A stretch of DNA of 64,000 nt from Limisphaera sp026417315 (GTDB lineage: Bacteria > Verrucomicrobiota > Verrucomicrobiia > Limisphaerales > Limisphaeraceae). Every line of letters begins with the position of its first letter. Position 1 is the first letter of the stretch. Below the pieces are notes generated by a model, which saw only the letters and a program-made list of their open reading frames with translations, did no database searches and was not told the DNA's origin. A program made the translations under genes and the position numbers. The stretch spans positions 1,054,001 to 1,118,000 of the forward strand of contig NZ_JBMVQY010000001.1 of the NCBI RefSeq assembly GCF_049537125.1, read 5' to 3'. Positions 62,571 through 64,000 of the stretch are shown one piece after another.

Positions 62571-63613
62571 GTGACCTCCCCCCACCCACCGCGCAAGGAA
62601 AGGGCGCAAGCCGATGCCCCCCCCATTCCAAGCCGTCGTTCGCCGTTGCTCAAGGGGACGTAGCACGCCGGGGCAAAGCGTGGGTCAGCCCACTGTTGGA
62701 AACGGCAACCCGATAGCGCCAGGGGCGCAGTGGAGACCAGCAGCTTTGTTTTGCAGGCGCAGGGTGAGGGAGCCCCGACCGGAGCCAGCCCCTGCCGGCC
62801 GGCGTCATGGAGACCCAAGATGGAGCCGGAACTACCGCGCCGGCCCGCCTCGGTCGTGCAGCCGGGCCCTGGGCCGGGTCGGATCCGCTTCGCTGGTCAG
62901 GACCGCCAGACCGTCCCGGGCCTGGGGAGGGCGGCGGCTATTCCCCTCGTTCGCCCCGCAGGCACTGCCCGCGGCATTGGACTAGGTACCGGACTCTCCA
63001 GACATTGAGCCGGATGCCGATGCGGAACAGGCTGCACGCGGCCGGACGACAGGTCTGTTCGGTGGACGTCGCACCGGCTTGCTGTTCCAGGGCCGTGGAA
63101 AGCAGGCGCGTGGCTTTGTGCAGAACAGGGCCCTGGGCAAAGTGCCGTAGTGGCCGGAGGCTTTCTCCCGGACCACCCGCATCGGCAGCTCCACGGTCGC
63201 GAAGGTCGCGAGTCCGTGGAGGGAGCCCCACCGCAGGGCTCGGCAGCGGGGCGGTGTTGGGCCGGAACGGCCTGTTGGGCGGCAGCCGAGGCCTGCACGT
63301 ACAGGCGGACCTGCGGCGCGGGGGCCGTTTTGGCCCGGCGGTTGCGGGCCATGGACGTTCTGGAAGCCACCGATGACCGTGGCGGTGACACCCACGGAGA
63401 CGGTGGAAGGCACCGTCCTTGACACGAGCTCAGTCACAGGCTGCAGGGGGCCGAGCTTCATCTTTCCCCGCGCCATCGACAATCGATGAAATCACCGGCG
63501 CTGTCCGTGGACATCGCTTTCGGATCTTTTCAACGCCGGCCCGTTGACGTAGCGTGGGAAGTCCGAATCGGGCGGAACCTGTCCAACCCGGGCGGCCGCA
63601 CCGAAGTCAAAGT
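62571..63613. other. Non-coding region before lysC
   Basis: About 1040 bases. A short hairpin GCGCC/GGCGC is at 62716-62728. Several minus-strand frames between 62900 and 63480 are open but overlap each other out of frame and show no domain; they could be a decayed gene. No lysine riboswitch consensus was recognised before lysC. Confidence 0.45.
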
Positions 63614-64000
63614 ATGGCGTTGATCGTTCAGAAGTACGGGGGCACCTCGGTGGCCAACACCGAGCGCATCAAAAACGTGGCCCGGCGCATCGCCCGTTAC
63701 CATCAACGCGGCGATCAGCTGGTCGTCGTCGTGTCCGCCATGAGCGGCGTGACCGACGGCCTGATCCGGCTGGCCAAGGAAATCACCCCGCTGCCGAACG
63801 AACGCGAACTGGACATGCTGCTGGCCACGGGCGAGCAACAGACGATTGCGTTGACCGCCATGGCCCTGCATGCCCTCGGGATCCCGGCCGTCTCTCTCAC
63901 CGGCGCCCAGGCCGGCATCGTCACGGACGGCATCCACACCAAGGCACGCATCCGCAACATCACCCCCAAGGCCGTGCGCGAATTGCTGAATGCCGGTTCC
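63614..64000 (+). CDS. lysC: Aspartokinase, N-terminal part (runs off the right edge)
   Basis: Phosphorylates aspartate in the first step towards lysine, threonine and methionine. The 129 visible residues start MALIVQKYGGTSVANTERI, have the VVVVSAMSGVTD stretch and the substrate/ATP-binding LLATGEQQTIALTAMAL, followed by LTGAQAGIVTD. All match the amino-acid kinase domain of aspartokinase. The regulatory ACT domains would lie outside the window. It feeds the metX-metY branch near 12.7-15.2 kb. Confidence 0.95.
   Translation, partial: MALIVQKYGGTSVANTERIKNVARRIARYHQRGDQLVVVVSAMSGVTDGLIRLAKEITPLPNERELDMLLATGEQQTIALTAMALHALGIPAVSLTGAQAGIVTDGIHTKARIRNITPKAVRELLNAGS

Noticed and set aside
62897..63482. 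Possible decayed gene before lysC on the minus strand
   Set aside because: Three overlapping frames each look faintly protein-like in parts, but no domain or shared frame could be established.

Overview
The window is GC-rich bacterial chromosome with long genes on both strands, many ATGA-type stop/start overlaps and large secreted, multi-domain proteins. Gene content suggests a Verrucomicrobia-like bacterium: plant- or algal-polysaccharide glycosidases (GH27, GH36-like, GH43-like, GH95 and a GH28-like beta-helix), secreted proteins sharing a short C-terminal module, a long-form IspG, a CPXCG protein and a YugP-type zinc peptidase. A Limisphaera/Pedosphaera-like relative is a guess from style; a marker-gene tree would settle it. 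No integrase, transposase, CRISPR array or phage gene was seen.

Layout. 1-1.4 kb: riboflavin genes (ribBA, start of ribH). 1.7-6.8 kb: a giant secreted subtilase. 6.9-12.4 kb: membrane zinc peptidase, then an ABC exporter operon ending in an unknown 522-aa protein. 12.7-15.2 kb: metY-metX, the acetylhomoserine route to methionine; aspartokinase, the entry step of the same pathway, starts at the right edge. 15.7-17.2 kb: two small genes and a hairpin-rich repeat. 17.2-25.6 kb: one long minus-strand run, rseP-ispG-BON protein-gspE-gspF-gspF2-three pseudopilin-like genes, almost all overlapping. 25.9-33.2 kb: PHP phosphatase, response regulator, ubiE/menG, haem genes hemH, hemY and hemB, and an FHA protein. 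33.6-36.2 kb: tRNA-Arg, tRNA-Val, nrdR with an unknown partner, and a HIT protein. 36.3-47.9 kb: carbohydrate-active secreted proteins. 48.0-49.1 kb: a candidate structured RNA of about 870 nt with its own promoter, an upstream box array and a very strong terminator. 49.9-60.5 kb: VanZ-like protein, ComEC, GH95 fucosidase, an SLC13-type transporter and pyruvate carboxylase. 60.6-62.3 kb: lpxA and the rpmI-rplT ribosomal operon without infC. 62.4-64 kb: second copy of the intergenic repeat, non-coding DNA and the start of lysC.

Promoters of the form TTGnnn-N15/17-TAnnnT can be read by eye before many genes. In several cases the -10 element ends 5-9 bases before the start codon, implying leaderless mRNAs. 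The strongest candidate for something undescribed is the RNA at about 48211-49077. Next are the box array in front of it, the two-copy intergenic repeat, the nrdR control region and the reduced type II secretion/pilus-like cluster.
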